Positions 13,044 to 20,871 of a stretch of 64,000 bases of DNA are shown here, in pieces. The stretch's first letter is position 1. Every line of letters starts with the position of its first letter. The stretch lies in NCBI GenBank assembly GCA_965232105.1, contig OZ246956.1, forward strand, positions 2,728,001 through 2,792,000, read 5' to 3'. Made by a program: the position numbers and the translations under genes. The notes beneath the pieces were generated by a model. That model was not told the DNA's origin. It worked only from the letters and a program-made list of their open reading frames with translations, and searched no databases. This stretch comes from Multivorans sp965232105 (GTDB lineage Bacteria > Acidobacteriota > Thermoanaerobaculia > Multivoradales > Multivoraceae).

Positions 13044-14690
13044 TCAGTGACCGACGTCCCCGCTCGTCGACATGATTGCCCCCGTGAGGGGGTCGAAGAA
13101 GGCCGCGACGTAGCGGTGCGCGCCCTTGGTGATCCGCAGTTCGGTCTCGTAGACGAACACCTCGCCGGCGGCCGGTTCGCGGGCCGCGACGACCGGGATC
13201 TTCCGGGCCGGAGGACTGGACAGGTCTCCGAACTCGTTCATCAGGGTGATCTGGAACTCCAGCTCATTCCTCCAGCGACCGTCCAGTGGCAGCAACTCCA
13301 GGTCTTCCAGCGGAACGGTCACTTCCATCGGCACGAAGAGTTTCCGGAAGCCGGCCTTGCGCGGTGAGCCGAAGCGCACCTCGACGGACTGGGCGCCGGG
13401 GGAGCCGCCGAACAGGAGAGAGCCTTCGATCAGCATGGTGGTTTCGGTGGCCTTCGACATGTCGAGGTAGTGCTCCCGGGCGCGGGCCTGGAGACCTTGC
13501 CGCCCGGCGACGCGGACCTCGATGTCGTGCAGTTGGTCGTCCTCGTTCCGGGGAGGATCGAAGCCGAGCCAGTAGTAGGACCGCGTGTCCTCTGCCGTCT
13601 CGGCCAGGGCCTTGTTGCTGAAGGAGTTGATCATCGGCAATCCACCCGTCTCGTCGGCCAGGTACTGGAGGACGTCGTGCCATCTCCGCTCCGACGGGGG
13701 GAGCCCCTCCGGTGTGCCCGCGAAGGTGTCGAACTCCGCGTCCTGTTGGCAGCCAGTCCCCTGGTTGACGCTCGGCTCGTTCGCCAGGACGGCGTCTTCC
13801 CGTGGCGACCGCGACCCTGATCGGTCTCGAAGAGAATCCGATCGGCGAATGGGGCCGAGGCGGTTCGCACAACCGGGACGGGGCCCGGCGACATCGATCG
13901 GGTAGAGGCTGTAGCCGACCAGGTTCGCGGCGTTGACCAAGGGCCCGTAGAGCCGGTCCAGCGTTACGCCGGCAGACGCCGCCGCGAACGACGACCTGAA
14001 GTCCCAGGAGTCGGACACGGTGGCCCACCCTTCGATCAGCAGCAGCATGACCTTTCGGCCGGGCGCGTTGGCGAAACTGCGTACGGCGCCCGCGGCGGCC
14101 ATGACCGATCGCCGCGTCTTGTCGCCCCTGTCGGTGCCCATGCCGTATGCGTACAGGTGGCCGCGCGCCTTGCGCCTCCTGGCCTGGCGCACCGCGTCTT
14201 CAATCCGGTCAGGCGAACTGGTCCAGTCCGTGATCAGGGTGAGGTCGCGGCCGTCGTAGGCCACGAGTGCCACCCGATCGGCCGGTCCGAGCCGGGCCAG
14301 ATCCTGTGCAAGATGCGTGAGCACCCGGTTTCTGCGTTGCTGGATGGCGAACAGATCGTCGACGAAGATCAGGTAGTTCGTGCCGGCCGGTTCGTCGGCC
14401 GTCAGCGAGGGCACGTTGTCGACGCCTGCGTCGGTCGGAGCCAGAGCCCGCCCGTCGTCGATCTCGGTGAAGTAGTCGATCGGCACCGGTTCGCGGTCGA
14501 CGAGGAGTTCGAAGTCACCGGGCTGGAGTCCCGTGATCCGGTTCCCCTTCCTGTCGGTGACGACGACCTCGACGTTGACGACGCGCACGTCGATCACGTC
14601 GGAGAACAGGTCGGGCAGTTGCGTTTCCTGCGCCACGGCGGGAAAAGCGGCCAGAATCAGCGCGCTGGTGACGGCAGTGCCGAATCTCAT
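13044..14690 (-). CDS. VWFA-related secreted protein (paralog 2)
   Basis: Protein of 548 aa with ATG 14690 preceded by AAGGAGGT. A signal peptide (MRFGTAVTSALILAAFPAVA) precedes the family hallmark LFSDVIDVRVVNVEVVVTDRKG. The MIDAS region is YLIFVDDLFAI, again without the DxSxS serines, so metal binding is doubtful. The region around residues 255-330 is Arg-rich and differs most from the paralogs (SDSLRDRSGSRSPREDAVLA). The C-terminal domain ends FFDPLTGAIMSTSGDVGH and is directly followed in frame by the remnant of another copy. It probably shares a transcript with the 16383 and 12754 genes. Confidence 0.9.
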   Translation of the reverse strand: MRFGTAVTSALILAAFPAVAQETQLPDLFSDVIDVRVVNVEVVVTDRKGNRITGLQPGDFELLVDREPVPIDYFTEIDDGRALAPTDAGVDNVPSLTADEPAGTNYLIFVDDLFAIQQRRNRVLTHLAQDLARLGPADRVALVAYDGRDLTLITDWTSSPDRIEDAVRQARRRKARGHLYAYGMGTDRGDKTRRSVMAAAGAVRSFANAPGRKVMLLLIEGWATVSDSWDFRSSFAAASAGVTLDRLYGPLVNAANLVGYSLYPIDVAGPRPGCANRLGPIRRSDSLRDRSGSRSPREDAVLANEPSVNQGTGCQQDAEFDTFAGTPEGLPPSERRWHDVLQYLADETGGLPMINSFSNKALAETAEDTRSYYWLGFDPPRNEDDQLHDIEVRVAGRQGLQARAREHYLDMSKATETTMLIEGSLLFGGSPGAQSVEVRFGSPRKAGFRKLFVPMEVTVPLEDLELLPLDGRWRNELEFQITLMNEFGDLSSPPARKIPVVAAREPAAGEVFVYETELRITKGAHRYVAAFFDPLTGAIMSTSGDVGH

Positions 14691-14712
14691 TGGGAGACCT
14701 CCTTGACCATGC

Positions 14713-16383
14713 CTACTTCGGTCCGATCGTGCCGTTGGTTGAGAGAATCGTGCCGCTCACCGGGTCATGGACGGCCACGACGATCCGATGCTCGCGATTG
14801 CGGAGCACCAGTTCCGTGGTGTACCAGTAGTGCTGGCCGGGCTCCGGTGCCGCTGGTCCTGCTATGCGGATTGTCTCGACCGGCGTCTCGGAGCGGTCGC
14901 CGGAGTCGTTGATCACGGTGACGCGCAACTCGACTTCGTTGGTCCATGAACCGCCCACGGGCAGCAGGGTTATGTCGTCGAGCGGAATGAGTATCTTCAT
15001 CGGCACCAGCATCTTCCGGCCCCGGGCGGGTTGCGGGGCGCCGAACTCGACCGCCAGCGTTTCCTTTCCCGCTACGCCGCCGAACAGCAGGGATCCCTCG
15101 ACCATCATCGTGACTTCAGTGCTCTTCGACAGATCGAGATAGCTCCGCCGCGACCTGACGCGGAGACCGGGACGGCCGACCAGTTGCACTTCGATGTCGT
15201 GGAGCTCGTCGTCCTCGTTGCGAGGCGGCTCGAATCCGAGCCAGTAGTAGGAGCGGGTGTCGGTCGCGGCCTCGGCCAGGGCGACGTCGCGGAAGGCGTT
15301 GATCATCGGCAGTCCGCCGGTCTCGCGGGCGAGGTAGCTGAGTGAGGCTTCCTGGGACCATTCGCTGTACAGATCGGTCGGGAGGGCGGAGAGGTTCGGT
15401 TGCAGTCCCAGGCTCGGACTCGGGCTGTACTGTGCGAACGGCTCGCCGGTTCCGGAGGAGGCGTTCGTGAAGGCGGGATCCAGGCCGGGAAGGTCGACGG
15501 GGTAGAGCGTGTAGCCGACCAGGTTCGCGGCGTGAACGAGAGGGCCGTAGATGCTCTCGATGCTCGGAGGCAACCGTTCGACCGAACCGAACTGGTCCCG
15601 GCTCCACTCCGGTACGCCCCAGCCGTCCGCCAGCACGAGCATCACCTTGCGGCCCGGTGGCTCCGCGTAGCTCCGGAGGGTGGCTGTGGCGGCGAGGACG
15701 GACCGCTGGATCTCCCGCTCGCGCCGGTTCAGGTTCAGCGCCGACATGGATCGCCGGATGCCCTCACGGGAGCGGACGAGAGCTTGCGATGCCCGGTCCG
15801 GCAGGGCCGTTTCCACGACAGCCGCCTCGATGTCCACTATCCGCATGATGCCCAGCGCATCGCGCTTCCTGGCCTCGCCGAACGCGTCGCGGAGTACGTC
15901 CCGCGAGCCGGTCCAGTCCGTCAGTTGGGAGACGTTCTGCCCGTCGAACGCGACGAGGGCGACGCGATCGTGCTCACGGAGTTCCCCCAGGTCCTGCTCC
16001 AGTCGCTCGATCACCCGGTCGCGGTCCCGTCTGACCGCGAAGTACTCGTCGACGAAGACGAGGTAGTTCGTGGGCACCGGCTCGCCGTGGTTGAGCGAAG
16101 ACACGGCCCCTGGCGCGCTCCCCTGTGCGTTCACCCGGGCGACTCCCTCGGCGACCTCCGTGAAGTAGTCGATCGGCACGCTCTCGCCGTCGACGCGGAG
16201 TTCGAAGTCCGCCGCGTCCAGGTCTCGGATCCGGTTTCCCTTCTTGTCCGTGACGACGACCTCGACGTTGACGACGCGCACGTCGATCACATCGGAGAAG
16301 AGGTCCGGCAGGGGATTCTCCTGTCCCCAGACGGGGACGGCTACGACGCAGAAGGTGACAGCGGCTGCTGAACCCAGCCTCAT
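14713..16383 (-). CDS. VWFA-related secreted protein (paralog 3, first in array)
   Basis: Protein of 556 aa. ATG 16383 follows AGGGAG and overlaps the stop of the small upstream ORF by ATGA. It has a signal peptide (MRLGSAAAVTFCVVAVPVWG), the hallmark LFSDVIDVRVVNVEVVVTDKKG, a VWFA fold with a degenerate MIDAS (YLVFVDEYFAV), and a C-terminal beta-rich domain ending DPVSGTILSTNGTIGPK. All three intact paralogs keep AMINxxRxxAL-type, DTRSYYWLGF and SYLDxSKSTEVTMxxEG segments, so the C-terminal domain is the best conserved part. Function unknown. Confidence 0.9.
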   Translation of the reverse strand: MRLGSAAAVTFCVVAVPVWGQENPLPDLFSDVIDVRVVNVEVVVTDKKGNRIRDLDAADFELRVDGESVPIDYFTEVAEGVARVNAQGSAPGAVSSLNHGEPVPTNYLVFVDEYFAVRRDRDRVIERLEQDLGELREHDRVALVAFDGQNVSQLTDWTGSRDVLRDAFGEARKRDALGIMRIVDIEAAVVETALPDRASQALVRSREGIRRSMSALNLNRREREIQRSVLAATATLRSYAEPPGRKVMLVLADGWGVPEWSRDQFGSVERLPPSIESIYGPLVHAANLVGYTLYPVDLPGLDPAFTNASSGTGEPFAQYSPSPSLGLQPNLSALPTDLYSEWSQEASLSYLARETGGLPMINAFRDVALAEAATDTRSYYWLGFEPPRNEDDELHDIEVQLVGRPGLRVRSRRSYLDLSKSTEVTMMVEGSLLFGGVAGKETLAVEFGAPQPARGRKMLVPMKILIPLDDITLLPVGGSWTNEVELRVTVINDSGDRSETPVETIRIAGPAAPEPGQHYWYTTELVLRNREHRIVVAVHDPVSGTILSTNGTIGPK

Positions 16384-16637
16384 TGAATCTCCCTGGCTGT
16401 CTTGTAGGTCAAGACAGTGTACTGAGCAGCAACACCCGTGCCAGGGTCGTCGCGATCATCGCGCCCGCGGATCTCATCGATGACGGCGGCCACTTCGGTT
16501 CGGGTCAGAGGCGGTGTTCTTCCTCGCCGTACCGCGACGACGAACGAGCCGCGCCGTGCGAGCTTGACGTCCCTTCGGCCTGGCTCGATGTGGGCGTCGT
16601 CGCCGGGCCGGCGAACCGGTTCGTCGATCTCGGCCAT
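16380..16637 (-). CDS. small hypothetical protein upstream of the VWFA array
   Basis: An 85-aa ORF, charged and Arg-rich, starting at ATG 16637 and ending by ATGA overlap with the VWFA gene. A TATCGT box at 16644-16649 lies 6 nt before the ATG and no ribosome site is seen, so it may be a leaderless leader gene whose translation delivers ribosomes to the VWFA start. The stretch RRGRTPPLTRTEVAAVIDEI could form a helix-turn-helix or ribbon-helix-helix-like segment, but I do not recognise a family. An 8-bp inverted repeat lies in its last codons. It could also be non-coding with a chance ORF. Confidence 0.45.
   Translation of the reverse strand: MAEIDEPVRRPGDDAHIEPGRRDVKLARRGSFVVAVRRGRTPPLTRTEVAAVIDEIRGRDDRDDPGTGVAAQYTVLTYKTAREIQ
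16397..16417 (-). promoter_or_regulatory. 8-bp hairpin just upstream of the VWFA-array start
   Basis: CTGTCTTG (16397-16404) and CAAGACAG (16410-16417) form a perfect stem with a 5-nt TAGGT loop. In the minus-strand transcript it lies 14 nt upstream of the VWFA ATG at 16383, before its AGGGAG site, and inside the last codons of the 85-aa ORF. It could act as an operator or as a structure opened by translation of the leader ORF. Confidence 0.4.
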
Positions 16638-16719
16638 GGCCGAACGATACCGCTTCTCCCCCGCGTAGGCTGAGCGTCACAAGAGGCGGGAGCGAGCGCC
16701 TGGGGGAGTAGGAAGCCAC

Positions 16720-18015
16720 TTAGCGACGAAGCTGCGCGAGCCTGCGGCGGAGCCGCGGGGCATCGGGGCCTTCCGCCTTTTCAGCGAGGTCCAGTGCCTT
16801 TTCGAGCTGCGCGGCTGCTGCGCCGTCGAGTCCTGAGGCGGCCATCGCTTCGGCCACGTTCTCGAGGAGCTGAATCAGAGCGCTACGGGTCGAGGGATCC
16901 TGGGGGCGCGCGCCGTAGGCGCGGTCCAGTGTTTCCACGGTCCGAACGACGTCGCCTCGTTCCGCGCTGATCAGGGCGATGAGCAGCATCATGTTCACGT
17001 CGGCGGCGTTCAACTCGAGCGCCTCTTCGGCCATTGCCAGGGCGCCCGTCTGATCGCCGTTCTGGAAGAGGGCGCGGGCCAGGAACGCGGCGACGCCTTC
17101 GAGTTCCTGGTGCAGGTCATAGGCGCGGCGGGCGGCCGCGAGCGAGCCCGGCTGGTTGCCCGAGGCTGCGAGCACTTCGGCGAGGGCGAAGTGGAGTTCG
17201 GGCCGGGAGGCGTCGACTTCGATGCCGGCCTGGAGCTCGCGCTGCGCGAGGTCGAGTTCGCCGTGGACGCGGTGGGCATTCGCGCGCCGCAGGTAGCTGC
17301 GGACATCGAGCGCTAGGTCGTGGACGCTGGAGCGGATCGGGTCGTTGCGGTAGTTGATGCGGCCCAGAGAGCGTGCAGCGGCCGCGATCTGCTGGGCTCG
17401 GTCCCGTTCGCCGGCACGGGCAAGGGCCTGGGCGAGAGTGACCGCGAAGGAGCGGTTCTCGGGCGCCAGGTCGCGGGCTCGGGACAGGTGCCGGACGGCG
17501 TTGGCGGCGTCGCCCGCGCCGAGGGTCAGCCGGCCGAGCCCGGCGTGGGCGTGGGCGTTGGCCGGCATGAGCCGCATTGCCCGCTCGTAGTGGCGGGCGG
17601 CTTCGTAGAACTGCCCGGTGCGCTCGAGGGCTTCCGCGTAGCGGACGTGGGCGGGTGCGTAGTCGGGGTCGAGGTCGATGGCGGCCTGGTAGAGCGGCAG
17701 GCTGTCGGCGGCGGAGCGCTCGTCGACGAGGGCGGCGAGCAGGTAGGGCCAGCGGAAGGTCCGCGGCGACAGCTCGTGGGCTCGGCCGTAGGCGGTGATC
17801 GCCTCTTCGGTGAAGGTGTGCGCTTCGAGTGCCATGCCGTAGCGGCCCCAGGTGTCGGCGCTCTGGGCGTTGGCGCGGAGGTCGGCCTGGAGGGTTGTGA
17901 GGCGCTGGCGGACGGCGGGCTCGGCGCCGTCGAGTTGGGGGACGGGGATCTGCTGGGCGGGAAGGGTGGTGGCGGTGGCCACGGCCAGCAGGAGAGTCAG
18001 TGATCGGCGACTCAC
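16720..18015 (-). CDS. TPR-repeat secreted protein
   Basis: Protein of 431 aa with GTG 18015 preceded by GGGAG and overlapping the stop of the CRTAC1 gene by GTGA. A signal peptide (MSRRSLTLLLAVATATTLPA) leads into at least eight tetratricopeptide repeats, for example YAPAHVRYAEALERTGQFYE, AARHYERAMRLMPANAHAHA and LELNAADVNMMLLIALISAE. It is an alpha-solenoid scaffold, probably periplasmic. The pairing of a TPR protein with a CRTAC1/ASPIC protein is common in Acidobacteriota and suggests a joint function, but none is established. No catalytic motif. Confidence 0.88.
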   Translation of the reverse strand: MSRRSLTLLLAVATATTLPAQQIPVPQLDGAEPAVRQRLTTLQADLRANAQSADTWGRYGMALEAHTFTEEAITAYGRAHELSPRTFRWPYLLAALVDERSAADSLPLYQAAIDLDPDYAPAHVRYAEALERTGQFYEAARHYERAMRLMPANAHAHAGLGRLTLGAGDAANAVRHLSRARDLAPENRSFAVTLAQALARAGERDRAQQIAAAARSLGRINYRNDPIRSSVHDLALDVRSYLRRANAHRVHGELDLAQRELQAGIEVDASRPELHFALAEVLAASGNQPGSLAAARRAYDLHQELEGVAAFLARALFQNGDQTGALAMAEEALELNAADVNMMLLIALISAERGDVVRTVETLDRAYGARPQDPSTRSALIQLLENVAEAMAASGLDGAAAAQLEKALDLAEKAEGPDAPRLRRRLAQLRR

Positions 18016-19757
18016 GGCGGGCTCCCTTCGCCGCGGATGAGTTCGACGACCTGGTTGGCGGCGGCGCTGTCGAAGGTCTCGGCGAGGCCGTCGGGCCAGA
18101 CGATGTCGAAGCTCACGACGGCGTCGGCGGTGCCGAGGCCGAGGTGCGCCGTTGTCGGGCCGGCGGAGAGGTAACCGCCGGAGGACAGGACGTGGAGCAG
18201 GCGGGAGCCGCTGGTGGTGTGGACGGTGATCCGGGCGCCGATCGCTTCGCGGTTGAGGCGCGGGTCGACGGCGCGGATCTGGAGCCAGTTGGCCCCGGTG
18301 GGCGGCGGGACGGCGTTGTCGATCGTCAGGTTGCGCAGCATCTGGGGGGCTCGGTCCAGGTTGGCGATCACCACGTCGAGGTCGCCGTCGCGGTCCAGGT
18401 CGGCGGGGACGAGTGCCCGGCTGAGGCCGAGCTCGGTCCAGGGAGGCTCGGAGGAGGCGTCGGTGAAGCGCCCGCCCTGGTTGATCAGGAGAAGGTTGGG
18501 TTCGACGTAGTCGGCCCAGACTGCGGGCAGGCTGCCAGCGGCCTCTGGGCTGCCCGTTGCTTCAGGGGCCCCGGCCGGCGCCAGTGCGGCGGGCCGCCGT
18601 TTGACGGCTCCGTTCGCGACCGCGAGGTCCAGGTCACCGTCGTTGTCGGCGTCGAAGAAGGCGGCGCCGAAGCCGGTCAGGTCGAGACTGGCGGCGCCGA
18701 GATCGGATTCGATCGTCGCGTCCTCGAAGCCGGGCAGCATCAGGTTTCGGTAGTAGGTGTTCGTTTCGGTGATCAGGTGGGTCACGAACAGGTCGAGGTC
18801 AAGGTCGAGGTCCGCGTCGCCGGTGCCGATGCCCATGCCCGCTTCGCTGTTGCCCCAGCGGTTGAAGGCCGCCCCCTGAAGGACGGCGTCGTCGATGAAA
18901 CGGCCTCCGCCCTCGTGGATCCAGAGGTTGTTCGGGTCGGCGTCGTTGGCGACGTAGATGTCGACCTGGCCGTCATGGTCGAAGTCGGCGGCGACGACGC
19001 CGAGCCCGGCGTCCTCGACCGCCGTGATCCCGGCGGCAGCGCTCACGTCTTCGAATCCGCCGCCGCCCAGGTTGTGCAGCAGGACGTCGCTCAGTCCCTC
19101 GAACTCGGTCGGCCCGCAGAAGTCGCGGCGACCGCCGTGCTGGGAGCAGACCCGCTCCGGGTCGAAGGCGACGTAGCGGGCGACGTAGATGTCGAGGTAA
19201 CCGTCGCGGTCGTAGTCGAGCAGCGCGGCCGAGGAGGACCATCCCGGGGTGCCGGCGCTCCACGCCGCCGTGCGGTCGGTAAAGGTGGCGTTGCCGTCAT
19301 TGAGCAGCAGCCGGTCCGGGCCGGCGCGGGTCAGGTAGAGGTCGACATCGCCGTCGTTGTCCAGGTCGCCTGCGACGGCGCCCATACCGTCTCCGTCAAG
19401 TCCAGCGGCGTCCGTGGCGTCGGTAAAGCTGCCGGCGGCCTGCTGCAGGTAGAAGCGATTGCCGGCGGGCGCCGGAGCAATGAAGTACAGGTCGAGGTCG
19501 CCGTCGGCGTCGGCATCGAACAAGGCGACACCGCCGCCCATCACCGCGGGCATGGGATAGGTGGAGTCCGTGCCGCTCGGGAGGACGTGGTCGATGCCGC
19601 TTTCGGCCGTGATGTCGACGAAGCGAGGGGCGAGCGCGGCCGCCGCGCCGTCTGCTGGAACTTCAGCCGGATCCACGCCGCCCTCCGGCGGCGCCGAGCA
19701 GGCGAGGGCCAGGGCCAGAACCAGGCCCGGCGCCCGAGTGACGCTTTCTCGCGTCAT
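18012..19757 (-). CDS. CRTAC1-family VCBS/FG-GAP and ASPIC/UnbV protein
   Basis: Protein of 581 aa, probably a lipoprotein (LVLALALACSAPPEGG). The body carries at least seven calcium-binding VCBS-type repeats, DADADGDLDLYF, DLDNDGDVDLYL, DYDRDGYLDIYV, DFDHDGQVDIYV, DADLDLDLDLFV, DADNDGDLDLAV and DLDRDGDLDVVI, predicting a beta-propeller. The C-terminal about 90 residues form an ASPIC/UnbV domain (NREAIGARITVHTTSG, TAHLGLGTADAVVSFDIVWP). The family is thought to mediate calcium-dependent adhesion or carbohydrate binding outside the cell; the actual role is unknown. Coupled by GTGA to the TPR gene. Confidence 0.92.
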   Translation of the reverse strand: MTRESVTRAPGLVLALALACSAPPEGGVDPAEVPADGAAAALAPRFVDITAESGIDHVLPSGTDSTYPMPAVMGGGVALFDADADGDLDLYFIAPAPAGNRFYLQQAAGSFTDATDAAGLDGDGMGAVAGDLDNDGDVDLYLTRAGPDRLLLNDGNATFTDRTAAWSAGTPGWSSSAALLDYDRDGYLDIYVARYVAFDPERVCSQHGGRRDFCGPTEFEGLSDVLLHNLGGGGFEDVSAAAGITAVEDAGLGVVAADFDHDGQVDIYVANDADPNNLWIHEGGGRFIDDAVLQGAAFNRWGNSEAGMGIGTGDADLDLDLDLFVTHLITETNTYYRNLMLPGFEDATIESDLGAASLDLTGFGAAFFDADNDGDLDLAVANGAVKRRPAALAPAGAPEATGSPEAAGSLPAVWADYVEPNLLLINQGGRFTDASSEPPWTELGLSRALVPADLDRDGDLDVVIANLDRAPQMLRNLTIDNAVPPPTGANWLQIRAVDPRLNREAIGARITVHTTSGSRLLHVLSSGGYLSAGPTTAHLGLGTADAVVSFDIVWPDGLAETFDSAAANQVVELIRGEGSPP

Positions 19758-19842
19758 ATGCGAACCAGTCCGGACGCCGCCCCCGGGCGCTCCGATGGCA
19801 CGGCGCCCGGATGCGGGCGAAGTGCCCGCGCTCCCATGAACG

Positions 19843-20250
19843 CTACTGCCAGGCGCCCTGGATCGCGCCGACGATGGCGAGACCGAGCGTGATGTGTCCA
19901 GCGTTGATCAGCCACAACTTGAGCGAGCGCTGCTCGAAGAGATAATTGACGCCCATCATCATCGAGGCGATGCCGAGGCCGAGCAGCAGGCCGGTGTGGA
20001 TCCCGATCATGAGGCCTCCGCCGCCCATCTCGGCCAACATCATGCCGACGACGATGGCGGCGATCAGCTCCAGGACGAACGTGCCGCCCATCGTCTTGAC
20101 CATGTTCGTCTCCGGCGGGTTCTCCATGTCGATTCCCAGTTCGGCGGCCCACGCCTTGCCGAACAGGAAGGAGTACCAGACGGCGCCGAGGGCGAAGAAG
20201 GCGGCGGCGGACACGACAACGGCAAGCCAGTTCAGATCGGCTAGATGCAT
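19843..20250 (-). CDS. DUF1761-family small membrane protein
   Basis: Protein of 135 aa with four hydrophobic helices: about 7-28, 52-75, 80-100 and 112-133. The N-terminal LNWLAVVVSAAAFFALGAVWYSFLFGKAW matches the DUF1761 pattern (conserved W-Y near the end of TM1). ATG 20250 is preceded by GAGGAG. Function of the family unknown. The 85-nt gap to the next minus-strand gene contains a short hairpin (GCGGGC/GCCCGC, 19813-19829) that may end its transcript. Confidence 0.8.
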   Translation of the reverse strand: MHLADLNWLAVVVSAAAFFALGAVWYSFLFGKAWAAELGIDMENPPETNMVKTMGGTFVLELIAAIVVGMMLAEMGGGGLMIGIHTGLLLGLGIASMMMGVNYLFEQRSLKLWLINAGHITLGLAIVGAIQGAWQ

Positions 20251-20325
20251 TCGAAACTCCTCTTCCTTGGTTGGGGGACCTAAGCCAGTGTAGCGCCGAG
20301 TCTAGGTGGAGACCTTGGCCCGAAC

Positions 20326-20796
20326 TCACTCCTCCGGCGCGCCGAAGTGCTCGATCATGTAGCCGTCGTAGGGGCCGGCGAGAAAGTCCAGGAAGACCTC
20401 GTTGACCAGCTTGACCGCGCGCGTGGCGGCGTACTCGAAGTCGCCGTCGAGGCAGCGCACCTCGATCGATACGGAGCCCGCGCGGTTGCGGCAACCGGCA
20501 TTCGCTTTCGCCGGGTCGAGGCGCCGGTGCTCCGGCAGTTCCTCGCTGTTGCGTCCCGCCACGTAGGCGCGAAGTGCCCGGTCCATGGCCGACGGATAGG
20601 GAATGCCAGGCAACAGATCGACGAACACCAACGCCCTGCGCCGCGGGTCGAACCGCAACCGATGCGGTTCCTGCGCGTGCCACAGAAACCGGCACTCCAG
20701 GTTGCCGTTCCGGTCCACGTTTGCCCCGAATCCCCGAAAGATCCCCCGATCGGCGTACTTCTGCAGGCAGCCAAGCACCATCTCACGAGGGATCAT
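20326..20796 (-). CDS. hypothetical protein
   Basis: A 156-aa protein with no signal peptide and no membrane segment. I do not recognise the family. The fold looks alpha/beta with a conserved-looking N-terminal segment (MIPREMVLGCLQKYADRGIF) and a central strand-rich part (RRRALVFVDLLPGIPYPSAM). A TAGGGT box at 20803-20808 lies 6 nt before the ATG and there is no ribosome site, suggesting a leaderless transcript. The length, codon pattern and promoter signal favour a real gene. Confidence 0.65.
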   Translation of the reverse strand: MIPREMVLGCLQKYADRGIFRGFGANVDRNGNLECRFLWHAQEPHRLRFDPRRRALVFVDLLPGIPYPSAMDRALRAYVAGRNSEELPEHRRLDPAKANAGCRNRAGSVSIEVRCLDGDFEYAATRAVKLVNEVFLDFLAGPYDGYMIEHFGAPEE

Positions 20797-20871
20797 CCGG
20801 AAACCCTACCCAAGGCCGGGTGCAGGCCCCCTCCCCTCGGCCCCTCCGCAAGCGGGTGAGCCCAACCCCGA

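Noticed and set aside
19813..19829. GCGGGC/GCCCGC hairpin as a fifth copy of the dispersed repeat
   Set aside because: The stem is only 6 bp and the flanking modules are missing; it is better seen as a weak terminator candidate.
18000..19892. 630-codon plus-strand open frame opposite the CRTAC1 gene
   Set aside because: Val/Gly/Asp-rich mirror of the calcium-binding repeats; no start signal or family.
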